Positions 56,599 through 64,000 of a stretch of 64,000 bases of DNA are shown one piece after another. The first letter of the stretch is position 1, and the number at the start of each line of letters is the position of its first letter. The notes beneath the pieces were generated by a model that had not been told where the DNA came from, ran no database searches, and saw only the letters and a list, made by a program, of their open reading frames with translations. The position numbers were made by a program, and so were the translations under genes. The stretch covers positions 62,001 to 126,000 of the forward strand of contig NZ_LPUX01000068.1 of the NCBI RefSeq assembly GCF_001651865.1, given 5' to 3'. Origin of the DNA: Sinorhizobium glycinis. Its GTDB lineage: Bacteria; Pseudomonadota; Alphaproteobacteria; Rhizobiales; Rhizobiaceae.

Positions 56599-57366
56599 AT
56601 GGCATTGCCTGACTTTACCATGCGCCAGCTTCTCGAAGCAGGCGTGCACTTCGGTCACCAGACGCACCGCTGGAACCCGAAGATGAAGCCGTACATCTTC
56701 GGCGATCGTAACAATGTTCACATCATCGACCTCGCTCAGACCGTCCCGATGCTGTCGCGCGCCCTGCAGGTCGTCAGCGACACCGTTGCAAATGGCGGCC
56801 GCGTTCTCTTCGTCGGCACCAAGCGCCAGGCGTCCGAGATCATCGCCGACGCTGCCAAGCGCTCCGCCCAGTACTACGTCAATGCCCGCTGGCTCGGCGG
56901 CATGATGACCAACTGGAAGACGATCTCGAACTCGATCCAGCGCCTGCGCAAGCTCGACGAAATCCTGGCGTCCGAAGCCTCCGGCTTCACCAAGAAGGAG
57001 CGCCTGAACCTCGAGCGCGAGCGCGAGAAGCTGAACCGCGCCCTGGGCGGTATCCGTGACATGGGCGGTACGCCGGACCTGATGTTCATCATCGACACCA
57101 ACAAGGAATCGATCGCGATCGACGAAGCCAAGCGCCTTGGCATTCCGGTTGTTGCCGTTATCGACTCCAACTGCGATCCGGACCTGATCGACTATCCGGT
57201 TCCGGGCAACGACGACGCATCGCGCGCCATCGCGCTTTATTGCGATCTTGTCGCCCGTGCCGCCATCGACGGTATCGCCCGCCAGCAGGGCGCGGCCGGC
57301 CGTGACCTCGGCGCAGCCGAAGAGGCACCGGTCGAACCGGCTCTCGACGAATCGTCCGAAGCCTGA
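56599..57366 (+). CDS. rpsB: 30S ribosomal protein S2
   Basis: This 255-residue ribosomal protein starts [21 protein letters not shown] and contains [20 protein letters not shown] and [20 protein letters not shown]. It ends in an acidic tail. It binds the 30S head near S3 and S1. AAGGAGAAAAAGG lies just upstream. A 6-bp dyad, GGGCAG / CTGCCC at 56458-56482, lies in the leader and could allow feedback control, but this is not shown. It heads the rpsB-tsf pair typical of bacteria. Confidence 0.98.
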   Translation: MALPDFTMRQLLEAGVHFGHQTHRWNPKMKPYIFGDRNNVHIIDLAQTVPMLSRALQVVSDTVANGGRVLFVGTKRQASEIIADAAKRSAQYYVNARWLGGMMTNWKTISNSIQRLRKLDEILASEASGFTKKERLNLEREREKLNRALGGIRDMGGTPDLMFIIDTNKESIAIDEAKRLGIPVVAVIDSNCDPDLIDYPVPGNDDASRAIALYCDLVARAAIDGIARQQGAAGRDLGAAEEAPVEPALDESSEA

Positions 57367-57610
57367 TCGGGCGCGCGGCAGCTTGAGCTGTCGCACCCAG
57401 GAAATAGCTGGACGAGGCCGTTTGTGATGAAAATCTGAACGGCCTTGTTCTTTTCCGCAAGGAATGGTCGGCCCGCCGACCCTTGGCCCGCGCAAGCACC
57501 GGACGACGTCATAACGATGTCACACTGAAGGGCCATTCCCTCTGCCAAACCTTCTGGCACGGCGCCACTCGCGGTTGGCGCGCCAGCGAAACAGACAAAG
57601 AGGCAAGAAG

Positions 57611-58534
57611 ATGACTGTTACTGCCGCAATGGTGAAGGATCTGCGCGAAAAGACCGGCGCAGGCATGATGGATTGCAAGAAGGCCCTGGCCGAGACCAAC
57701 GGCGACATGGAAGCCGCCATCGACTGGCTGCGCGCCAAGGGCATCGCCAAGGCCGACAAGAAGTCCGGCCGCACGGCTGCCGAGGGCCTCGTCGGCATCG
57801 CTAGCGCCGGCAACACGGCCGTCGTCGTCGAAATCAACTCCGAGACCGACTTCGTCGCCCGCAACGATGCTTTCCAGGATCTCGTCCGCGGCGTCGCCAA
57901 CGTCGCGCTTGGTACGGACGGCACTGTCGAGGCCGTTGCTCAGGCCACTTATCCGGCGACCGGCAAGACTGTCGAGGAGTCGATCAAGGACGCTATCGCG
58001 ACGATCGGCGAAAACATGACGCTGCGCCGCGCTGCCTTGCTCAAGGTCGAGGATGGCGTCGTTGCGACCTATATCCACAACGCTGCCGGCGACGGCATCG
58101 GCAAGCTCGGCGTGCTGGTTGCCCTGAAGTCGACGGGCGACAAGGAAGCGCTGAACGCAATCGGCCGTCAGGTTGCAATGCACGTTGCTGCGACCAACCC
58201 GCTCGCCGTCCGTCCGAGCGAGATCGACCCGGCTGTCGCCGAGCGCGAGCGCAACGTCTTCATCGAACAGTCGCGCGCTTCGGGCAAGCCGGACAACATC
58301 ATCGAGAAGATGGTCGATGGTCGCATGCGCAAGTTCTTCGAAGAAGTCGCGCTTCTGTCGCAGGCTTTCGTCATGAACCCCGACCAGACGGTCGAGGCGG
58401 CGCTCAAGGATGCCGAGAAGACCGTAGGGGCACCGATCGAGGTTGCCGGTATCGCACGCCTGCTGCTCGGCGAAGGCGTTCAGAAGGAAGAATCCGATTT
58501 CGCGGCGGAAGTTGCAGCAGCCGCAAAGGGTTGA
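57611..58534 (+). CDS. tsf: Elongation factor Ts
   Basis: This 307-residue nucleotide-exchange factor for EF-Tu starts [28 protein letters not shown], the family signature. It has [17 protein letters not shown] and [18 protein letters not shown] and ends [12 protein letters not shown]. It recycles EF-Tu-GDP. The ATG at 57611 follows AGGCAAGAAG. There is a 244-base gap to rpsB, which may contain a second promoter, and a hairpin after the stop. Confidence 0.98.
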   Translation: MTVTAAMVKDLREKTGAGMMDCKKALAETNGDMEAAIDWLRAKGIAKADKKSGRTAAEGLVGIASAGNTAVVVEINSETDFVARNDAFQDLVRGVANVALGTDGTVEAVAQATYPATGKTVEESIKDAIATIGENMTLRRAALLKVEDGVVATYIHNAAGDGIGKLGVLVALKSTGDKEALNAIGRQVAMHVAATNPLAVRPSEIDPAVAERERNVFIEQSRASGKPDNIIEKMVDGRMRKFFEEVALLSQAFVMNPDQTVEAALKDAEKTVGAPIEVAGIARLLLGEGVQKEESDFAAEVAAAAKG

Positions 58535-58562
58535 TTTCTTCTTCCCGATTGGGAAAAGCTGG

Positions 58563-58590
58563 GGGCATCGCGTGACAACGCGGTGCCCTT
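58563..58590 (+). terminator. Hairpin after tsf
   Basis: GGGCATCGCGT and ACGCGGTGCCC pair with one G-U around GACA, followed by TTCG. It lies about 28 bases past the stop and 130 bases before pyrH. Confidence 0.65.
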
Positions 58591-58725
58591 CGTGTATCCG
58601 GCATGCGTTATTGCGGCGGACCCGCCGGGGCAGTGCCGGCGCGGTCGATACCACGCAAGACGATTTGTCCTCACGCCGCTGTGCGCGTCTCTCGCGCATG
58701 CGCGCCGATCTGCTCAGGAGTGATG

Positions 58726-59448
58726 ATGTCGGCCAAGCCAATCTACAAGCGCGTTCTTCTCAAAGCCTCCGGTGAAGCCTTGATGGGAAGCCAGGGCTTC
58801 GGCATCGATGTCGCCGTGGCCGATCGGATCGCTTCTGACATCGCCGAGGCGCGAGCCATGGGCGTCGAAGTCGGTGTCGTCGTCGGCGGCGGCAACATTT
58901 TCCGCGGCGTCGCCGTCGCCTCGAAGGGTGGCGACCGGGTTACCGGCGATCACATGGGCATGCTGGCGACCGTCATCAATGCGCTTGCACTTGCGACGTC
59001 GCTCCGCAAGCTGGATATCGATACGGTCGTGCTTTCGGCGATCGCCATGCCGGAGATCTGCGAGAGCTTCTCGCAGCGCGCCACGCTCTATCACCTCTCG
59101 CTCGGCCGCGTCGTGATCTTCGCCGGCGGGACCGGCAATCCCTTCTTCACGACGGACTCCGCGGCGGCGCTCCGCGCGGCGGAAATGGGAGCCGAGGCGA
59201 TCTTCAAGGGAACGCAGGTCGACGGCATCTATTCCGCCGATCCGAAGAAGGACCCGTCCGCGACGCGCTTCGATCGCCTGACCCACAGCGAAGTCCTCGA
59301 GAAGGGCCTTGCCGTCATGGATGTTGCCGCGGTGGCGCTGGCGCGGGAAAACGCCATTCCGATCGTCGTATTCTCGATCCACGAGAAAGGCGGCTTCGCG
59401 GACATATTGACCGGTGGCGGTCGTGCCACCATCGTGTCGGATAATTGA
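58726..59448 (+). CDS. pyrH: Uridylate kinase (UMP kinase)
   Basis: This 240-residue amino acid kinase-fold enzyme phosphorylates UMP. Motifs are KRVLLKASGEALMG, VVVGGGNIFRG, AGGTGNPFFTTDSAAALRA and VDGIYSADPKKDPSATRF. The start MSAKPIYKR at 58726 is five bases after AGGAG and is preferred; an adjoining ATG at 58723 is two bases from it. It is the usual neighbour of frr in the translation/envelope run, and its UDP product leads to the CTP made by pyrG. Confidence 0.97.
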   Translation: MSAKPIYKRVLLKASGEALMGSQGFGIDVAVADRIASDIAEARAMGVEVGVVVGGGNIFRGVAVASKGGDRVTGDHMGMLATVINALALATSLRKLDIDTVVLSAIAMPEICESFSQRATLYHLSLGRVVIFAGGTGNPFFTTDSAAALRAAEMGAEAIFKGTQVDGIYSADPKKDPSATRFDRLTHSEVLEKGLAVMDVAAVALARENAIPIVVFSIHEKGGFADILTGGGRATIVSDN

Positions 59449-59502
59449 TAATCTGCAGAGGGCCTCAACGGCCGTCGAGATGAAGAAATGGGAGTCTGAG
59501 CC

Positions 59503-60063
59503 ATGAGTGAAGGTGTGGAACTGAAGGAATTGAAGCGCCGCATGGACGGGGCGATTGCTGCATTCAAGCACGACATCGCATCGCTGCGGACCGGTCGCGC
59601 ATCTGCAAACGTTCTCGATCCGGTGACCGTCGAAGCCTACGGTTCGCGCATGCCGCTGAACCAGGTCGCGAACATCACGGTTCCGGAGCCGCGGATGCTC
59701 TCGGTTTCCGTCTGGGACAAGTCCATGGTCGGTGCCGTGGATCGGGCGATACGGGAGTCCAACCTTGGTCTCAACCCGATCATCGACGGGCAGAACTTGC
59801 GCATTCCGCTGCCGGAGCTGAACGAGGAACGTCGCAAATCCCTGGTCAAGGTCGCCCACGACTATGCCGAGAAGAGCAAAGTCGCCGTGCGCCATGTCCG
59901 CCGCGACGGGATGGATGGCCTGAAAAAAGCCGAAAAGGATGGTGACATCGGCCAGGACGAGAGCCGTGCTCAGTCCGAGCGGGTGCAAAAGATGACCGAC
60001 GAGGTGATTTCCGAAATCGACCGCTTGCTCGCGGAGAAGGAAAAGGAAATCATGCAGGTCTGA
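59503..60063 (+). CDS. frr: Ribosome recycling factor
   Basis: This 186-residue factor has the family core: [22 protein letters not shown] at the start, [20 protein letters not shown] in the middle, and [21 protein letters not shown] at the end. With EF-G it splits post-termination ribosomes. It lies 54 bases after pyrH and 35 bases before uppS on the same strand. Confidence 0.98.
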   Translation: MSEGVELKELKRRMDGAIAAFKHDIASLRTGRASANVLDPVTVEAYGSRMPLNQVANITVPEPRMLSVSVWDKSMVGAVDRAIRESNLGLNPIIDGQNLRIPLPELNEERRKSLVKVAHDYAEKSKVAVRHVRRDGMDGLKKAEKDGDIGQDESRAQSERVQKMTDEVISEIDRLLAEKEKEIMQV

Positions 60064-60098
60064 CCGCGGAAAATCGAGTCTCTAGTTTCGGACGGCCC

Positions 60099-60842
60099 AT
60101 GCAAGATTTCGCTCCCACAAACGTGCCGGCTCACGTCGCCATCATCATGGACGGCAACGGTCGTTGGGCGAATGCGCGTGGACTGCCCCGTACGATGGGA
60201 CACCGCAAGGGCGTCGAGGCGGTGCGCGGCGCGGTCAAGACGGCTGCCGAACTCGGAATCCGCTACCTGACGCTCTTCGCGTTTTCCTCGGAGAACTGGA
60301 GCAGGCCGGAAGACGAGGTCAGCGACCTCATGGGCTTGCTCAAGGCCTTCATCAGGCGAGATCTCGCGGACCTTCATCGCGAGAACGTCCGTATCCGCGT
60401 CATCGGCGACCGCGCCAATTTGAGCGGCGATATCCTGCCGCTCCTGATCGAGGCCGAGGAGACGACGATCGCCAACACCGGGATCACATTGGTGATCGCG
60501 TTCAACTACGGCGCACGTGACGAATTGGTAAGAGCGATGCGGCGCCTCGGAGAAGAGGTGGCCGCCGGTCGCCTTCGGCCTGACGACATCACCGTCGAGC
60601 GTGTGGCGGCGGCGCTCGACACGGCAGGCATTCCCGACCCGGATCTCATTCTTCGAACGAGCGGCGAGGAGCGTCTTTCCAACTTTCTGCTTTGGCAGGG
60701 GGCCTATTCCGAATTGCTGTTCGTTCCCGAACTTTGGCCGGATTTCACGCGCGACACATTCATCGCCGCGCTCGAGAAATATGCCTCCCGCGAGCGCCGA
60801 TTCGGCGGCTTGCGGCAACCGACTCTGGCGGTCGGGTCCTGA
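60099..60842 (+). CDS. uppS: Isoprenyl (undecaprenyl diphosphate) synthase
   Basis: This 247-residue cis-prenyltransferase shows [15 protein letters not shown] with the catalytic Asp, [23 protein letters not shown] and [19 protein letters not shown], and [13 protein letters not shown]. It makes the lipid carrier for peptidoglycan and O-antigen from FPP and IPP. Its stop overlaps the cdsA start by one base (TGATG). Confidence 0.97.
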   Translation: MQDFAPTNVPAHVAIIMDGNGRWANARGLPRTMGHRKGVEAVRGAVKTAAELGIRYLTLFAFSSENWSRPEDEVSDLMGLLKAFIRRDLADLHRENVRIRVIGDRANLSGDILPLLIEAEETTIANTGITLVIAFNYGARDELVRAMRRLGEEVAAGRLRPDDITVERVAAALDTAGIPDPDLILRTSGEERLSNFLLWQGAYSELLFVPELWPDFTRDTFIAALEKYASRERRFGGLRQPTLAVGS

Positions 60843-61675
60843 TGCAGCGAGAGCTCAAACTCCGCATCGCATCGGCCATTGTGCTCGCCGCGATAACCCT
60901 CGGTGCCACCTGGGCCGGCGGCTTCGCCTTTCAGATTCTCTCTGTCGCGATCGGCCTGCTCGTCTACTACGAATGGTCGACGATCACGAATCTCGCCGAG
61001 CGGGATTTCCAGGGCAATGCCGTAGGGTGGCTTTCGCAGGTCGTCATCGCCGCCTTGGTGCTCATGGACTACATGCCCTACAGCCTGCCGGCGCTCGGGG
61101 GCGGCCTGGTCCTCTCCGGTCTCTGGGTGCTGATCAAGAAGACGAGTTGGTGGCTGCCGGCCGGCGTCGCCTATGCCGGACTGACGAGCATATCGCTGGC
61201 AGCCATCCGCGGTGCGGATTACCTGGGCCTCATTGCGATGCTTTTCGTGTTCGCCGTCGTCTGGGGGACGGATATCTTCGCCTATTTCGTCGGGCGGGCG
61301 GTCGGAGGTCCGAAACTGGCCCCGGCGATTTCGCCCGGAAAGACCTGGTCGGGGGCGATTGGTGGCGCGGTCTGCGGCGTTCTCGCGGGCGTTGCCGTCT
61401 TCATGGCGCATTTCTCGCTTGACGATGCCCGTATCCCGATCGTGGCGCTGCTGCTCTCTATTGCGAGCCAGGTCGGTGACCTGTTCGAATCCTTCGTGAA
61501 GCGCCGCTTCGGAGTGAAGGATTCGAGCCGACTGATCCCGGGACACGGCGGCGTCATGGATCGGGTTGACGGATTGATCTTCGCCAGTGTCGCGGCGCTG
61601 CTTCTGGTCCTGGTTCAGCTCCTGCTCGGCGGCGGAGGGAACGATAACTTCGCCTCCGTCCTGTTGGACCTCTAA
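60842..61675 (+). CDS. cdsA: Phosphatidate cytidylyltransferase
   Basis: This 277-residue membrane enzyme, with about seven helices, makes CDP-diacylglycerol from phosphatidic acid and CTP. The C-terminal signature KRRFGVKDSSRLIPGHGGVM followed by DRVDGLI is the CDP-DAG synthase motif. The ATG at 60842 overlaps the uppS stop by one base, so the two are coupled. It is followed by rseP after a 137-base gap. Confidence 0.96.
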   Translation: MQRELKLRIASAIVLAAITLGATWAGGFAFQILSVAIGLLVYYEWSTITNLAERDFQGNAVGWLSQVVIAALVLMDYMPYSLPALGGGLVLSGLWVLIKKTSWWLPAGVAYAGLTSISLAAIRGADYLGLIAMLFVFAVVWGTDIFAYFVGRAVGGPKLAPAISPGKTWSGAIGGAVCGVLAGVAVFMAHFSLDDARIPIVALLLSIASQVGDLFESFVKRRFGVKDSSRLIPGHGGVMDRVDGLIFASVAALLLVLVQLLLGGGGNDNFASVLLDL

Positions 61676-61812
61676 CCCGGAATCGCCTCACACTTCCGTC
61701 ATCGCATCCGGGGGGCTGCATAGTTCCTTAAATACCAGTAGAAATAAGGGTAAGATCGCGCGGCAATCCGAAGTCTGACGGCGGCGACAACGCGGATGCG
61801 ATAGGAATCGAT

Positions 61813-62937
61813 ATGAGCCTTCTGCTAGATAACCTGCAATACACCATTCCCACCTTCCTGTTCCTCCTGACCTTGCTGGTCTTCGTCCATGAGATGGGGC
61901 ACTACCTCGTGGGCCGCTGGTCCGGCATTCGCATCGTTGCCTTCTCCGTCGGCTTCGGCCCCGAACTCTTCGGCTGGACGGATCGGCACGGGACGAGATG
62001 GAAGTTCTGCGCGATCCCGCTTGGCGGCTATGTGAAATTCTTCGGCGACGAGGATGCGGCAAGCACGCCCGACTACCGGCGGCTGGAATCGGTAAGACCG
62101 GAAGAGCGCGCCCGCACCTTCCTCGGCGCCAAGTTGTGGAAACGGGCGGCAACTGTCGCGGCCGGTCCGATCGCCAACTTCCTCCTGGCGATCGCCATCT
62201 TTGCAGTGCTCTTTTCGATCTACGGCCGCGCCGTGGCCGATCCGGTGGTGGCCTTCGTCGCGCCCGGCAGTGCGGCAGAAAAGGCCGGCGTCCTGCCGGG
62301 GGACAGATTGATATCGATCGATGGCAAGCGGATCGCCACCTTCGACGACGTTCGCCGCTACGTCAGTGTTCGTCCGGAACTCCCGATCACGGTCCGCATA
62401 GAGCGCGCAGGCGCCACCGTCGACCTCGACATGGTGCCGCAGCGTACCGAATCCGTCGACCCGCTCGGCAACAAGGTCGAGGAAGGAAAGATCGGCATCG
62501 GCACGAATCAAGAGGCGGGCAACTTCCGCGTCGAGACCTATGGCCCCCTCGAAGCGGTCGGGCAGGGCGCATTGCAGAGCTGGCGGATCGTCACCGGTAC
62601 TTTCGACTATTTGTCGAATCTCGTCGTCGGCCGGATGAATGCCGATCAGGTGGGCGGGCCGATCCGGATCGCGCAGATGTCCGGACAGATGGCAAAGCTC
62701 GGCATCGCCGAAGTGCTCAACTTCGCCGCCGTCCTCTCGGTTTCGATAGGATTGCTTAACCTCATGCCGGTTCCGGTTCTTGATGGCGGCCATCTCATGT
62801 TCTATGCGGTCGAGGCGCTGCGCGGCAGACCGGTCGGCCCGGCCGCCCAGGAACTCGCGTTCCGGATCGGTTTCGCCATGGTGCTGATGCTCACGGTCTT
62901 TGCCGCCTGGAACGACATCAACTGGCTGTTCGGTTAG
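61813..62937 (+). CDS. rseP: Site-2 membrane zinc metalloprotease RseP
   Basis: This 374-residue intramembrane protease has the zinc motif in the first helix (VFVHEMGHYLVGRW; His26, Glu27, His30) and one PDZ domain in the middle (AFVAPGSAAEKAGVLPGD). The C-terminal NLMPVPVLDGGHLM supplies the Asp ligand. It cleaves anti-sigma factors within the membrane and is called MmpA in Caulobacter. It lies upstream of bamA, the usual order. Confidence 0.95.
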   Translation: MSLLLDNLQYTIPTFLFLLTLLVFVHEMGHYLVGRWSGIRIVAFSVGFGPELFGWTDRHGTRWKFCAIPLGGYVKFFGDEDAASTPDYRRLESVRPEERARTFLGAKLWKRAATVAAGPIANFLLAIAIFAVLFSIYGRAVADPVVAFVAPGSAAEKAGVLPGDRLISIDGKRIATFDDVRRYVSVRPELPITVRIERAGATVDLDMVPQRTESVDPLGNKVEEGKIGIGTNQEAGNFRVETYGPLEAVGQGALQSWRIVTGTFDYLSNLVVGRMNADQVGGPIRIAQMSGQMAKLGIAEVLNFAAVLSVSIGLLNLMPVPVLDGGHLMFYAVEALRGRPVGPAAQELAFRIGFAMVLMLTVFAAWNDINWLFG

Positions 62938-63043
62938 CACTGCCGGCCCGAACGAGGGGATCTGAACTTTCAGGAAAGCTGTGAACGAGCGAGTTTCACA
63001 AGCTTGCTTTGCAACGATTTGTTTACGATAACGCAACGCCGTA

Positions 63044-63059
63044 GTGGCTGTTAAGCCAC
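63044..63059. promoter_or_regulatory. Small hairpin upstream of bamA
   Basis: GTGGCT and AGCCAC are 6-bp arms around GTTA, 128 bases before the bamA start in the 250-base gap after rseP. The rest of the gap is A/T-richer than its surroundings and should hold the bamA promoter. The hairpin role is not clear. Confidence 0.4.
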
Positions 63060-63187
63060 GGTTCGAATTGAAGTAAACAGAAATTAACGAGCTGGCTTGC
63101 TTGTATGGGAAAAGCGGGTAAAACGGCAACCGTGACCGGAGTCGGTACGAAATTGCCGCGGGACGTTGGAAAAAGGTAAGAATTGCA

Positions 63188-64000
63188 ATGAAAGCTGGTT
63201 CAAGGTTTTTGAACGCGGTGTCGGCGGTTGCGCTGTCGGCAAGCATGGTTGCGACGGGAACCGGTGCGGCGCTGGTTGCGAGCACGTCGGTCGCACAAGC
63301 CGCGGTCATCAATCGTGTTGAAGTCCGTGGTGCCACGCGTGTCAGCCCGGAAACAGTTCGCGCGAACATCACGATCGTCCCCGGCAAGAGCTTCAGCAAT
63401 GCGGACATCGACGCGTCGGTGAAGCGCCTTTACGCGACCGGCTATTTCTCCGACGTCAGCATCAGCGTATCCGGCGGCACGCTCGTCGTGAGCGTCAGCG
63501 AGAACCAGCTCGTCAACCAGGTCGTGTTCAACGGCAACCGCAAGATCAAGGACGACAAGCTCCAGGGCGTCGTCCGCACCCAGCCGCTCGGTCCCTACAG
63601 CGAAGCCACGGTCGAGACCGATATCCAGGCCATCAAGGACGCCTATGCCGCAATCGGCCGCAGCGACGTCACCGTGACGACGCAGGTCGTTCCGATCGCC
63701 GAGGGCCGCGTCAACCTTGCTTTCGTCATCAATGAGGGCGAGCGCACCAAGATCACGCAGATCAATTTCGTGGGCAACGAGGCCTACAGCGACGGTCGTC
63801 TGCAGTCGGTGATTGCGACAAAGGAATCCGGGATCTTCTCGTTTCTGACGCGCAAGGACGTCTACAATCCCGACAAGCTGCGCGCCGACGAAGAACTGCT
63901 GCGGCAATTCTACTACAACCGCGGTTACGCGGACTTCAACATCATCTCGTCTGAAGCGACGCTCAACGAGGCGACCAACGAGTACACGGTGACCATCACC
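63188..64000 (+). CDS. bamA: Outer membrane protein assembly factor BamA, N-terminal part (3' end outside window)
   Basis: The first 271 codons of the Omp85 protein are present and the frame is open to the window edge. A long signal peptide (cleavage expected near residue 38, VAQA/AV) leads into POTRA repeats. POTRA1 starts VINRVEVRGATRVSPETVRANI; POTRA2 follows near residue 115 (NQVVFNGNRKIKDDKLQGVV), then POTRA3 (TKITQINFVGNEAYSDGRLQSVI). BamA inserts beta-barrel proteins in the outer membrane. The ATG at 63188 follows AAAGGTAAG. Confidence 0.97.
   Translation, partial: MKAGSRFLNAVSAVALSASMVATGTGAALVASTSVAQAAVINRVEVRGATRVSPETVRANITIVPGKSFSNADIDASVKRLYATGYFSDVSISVSGGTLVVSVSENQLVNQVVFNGNRKIKDDKLQGVVRTQPLGPYSEATVETDIQAIKDAYAAIGRSDVTVTTQVVPIAEGRVNLAFVINEGERTKITQINFVGNEAYSDGRLQSVIATKESGIFSFLTRKDVYNPDKLRADEELLRQFYYNRGYADFNIISSEATLNEATNEYTVTIT

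Overview
The window is a contiguous, GC-rich stretch of core chromosome from an alphaproteobacterium of the Rhizobiaceae, most likely Sinorhizobium/Ensifer. The basis is the content and order of the genes: the dusB(nifR3)-ntrB-ntrC-ntrY-ntrX cluster followed by a D-amino-acid aminotransferase, hfq and hflX; the aapJQMP general amino acid transporter; a fused ispDF; a pyruvate dehydrogenase E1-beta with its own lipoyl domain; an EipB-type periplasmic protein; and rhizobial-style intergenic palindromes. Gene order matches what I recall of the S. meliloti chromosome; no database search was possible. I see no phage, transposase, CRISPR array, tRNA or rRNA.

Layout, left to right. 1-6.1 kb: end of tpiA, secG, pyrG, a VOC-family protein, kdsA and eno (central carbon, CTP, KDO and Sec functions). 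6.4-14.9 kb: an FtsB-like division protein, then pdhA-pdhB-pdhC, an SGNH esterase and a GNAT acetyltransferase, lpdA, a small membrane protein and lipA. This is essentially a complete pyruvate dehydrogenase and lipoate block. 15.2-18.8 kb: a NAD-dependent formate dehydrogenase, a RatA/COQ10-like protein, and on the minus strand ispDF-cinA. 18.9-29.1 kb: nitrogen regulation (dusB, ntrBC, ntrYX), dat, hfq, hflX. 29.4-36.0 kb: mazG and a deaminase on the minus strand, then the assimilatory sulfite module cysG-DUF2849-cysI-DUF934 and a ferredoxin/flavodoxin-NADP reductase. 36.2-42.2 kb: a GntR regulator divergent from a DapA-family aldolase with a clear operator pair, then aapJQMP on the minus strand.

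42.6-56.4 kb: a cystathionine beta-lyase-like enzyme, an FAD monooxygenase, a small zinc-finger protein, an alpha/beta hydrolase, cysE, DUF3126, a phasin, clpS-clpA, azlCD, a minus-strand ridA-gdpD-femAB-hit operon and eipB. 56.6-64 kb: the rpsB-tsf-pyrH-frr-uppS-cdsA-rseP-bamA run that joins translation, undecaprenyl and phospholipid synthesis, and outer-membrane biogenesis; bamA runs off the window.

The protein-coding content is mostly well-known housekeeping, and I do not claim a new defence or mobile system. The signals most worth checking are non-coding or regulatory: a perfect 29-bp inverted-repeat pair bracketing 136 bp between hflX and mazG; two 108-bp RIME-like mosaics; a 33-bp repeat shared by two distant intergenic sites; a twin operator for the GntR regulator; a phasin promoter with dyads on both sides of its -35 box; a hairpin between aapJ and aapQ; and an open in-frame stretch linking hfq to hflX. 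Among proteins, NtrX lacks the sigma54-contact GAFTGA loop, and the DapA-like protein lacks the substrate-binding arginine of true dihydrodipicolinate synthases.
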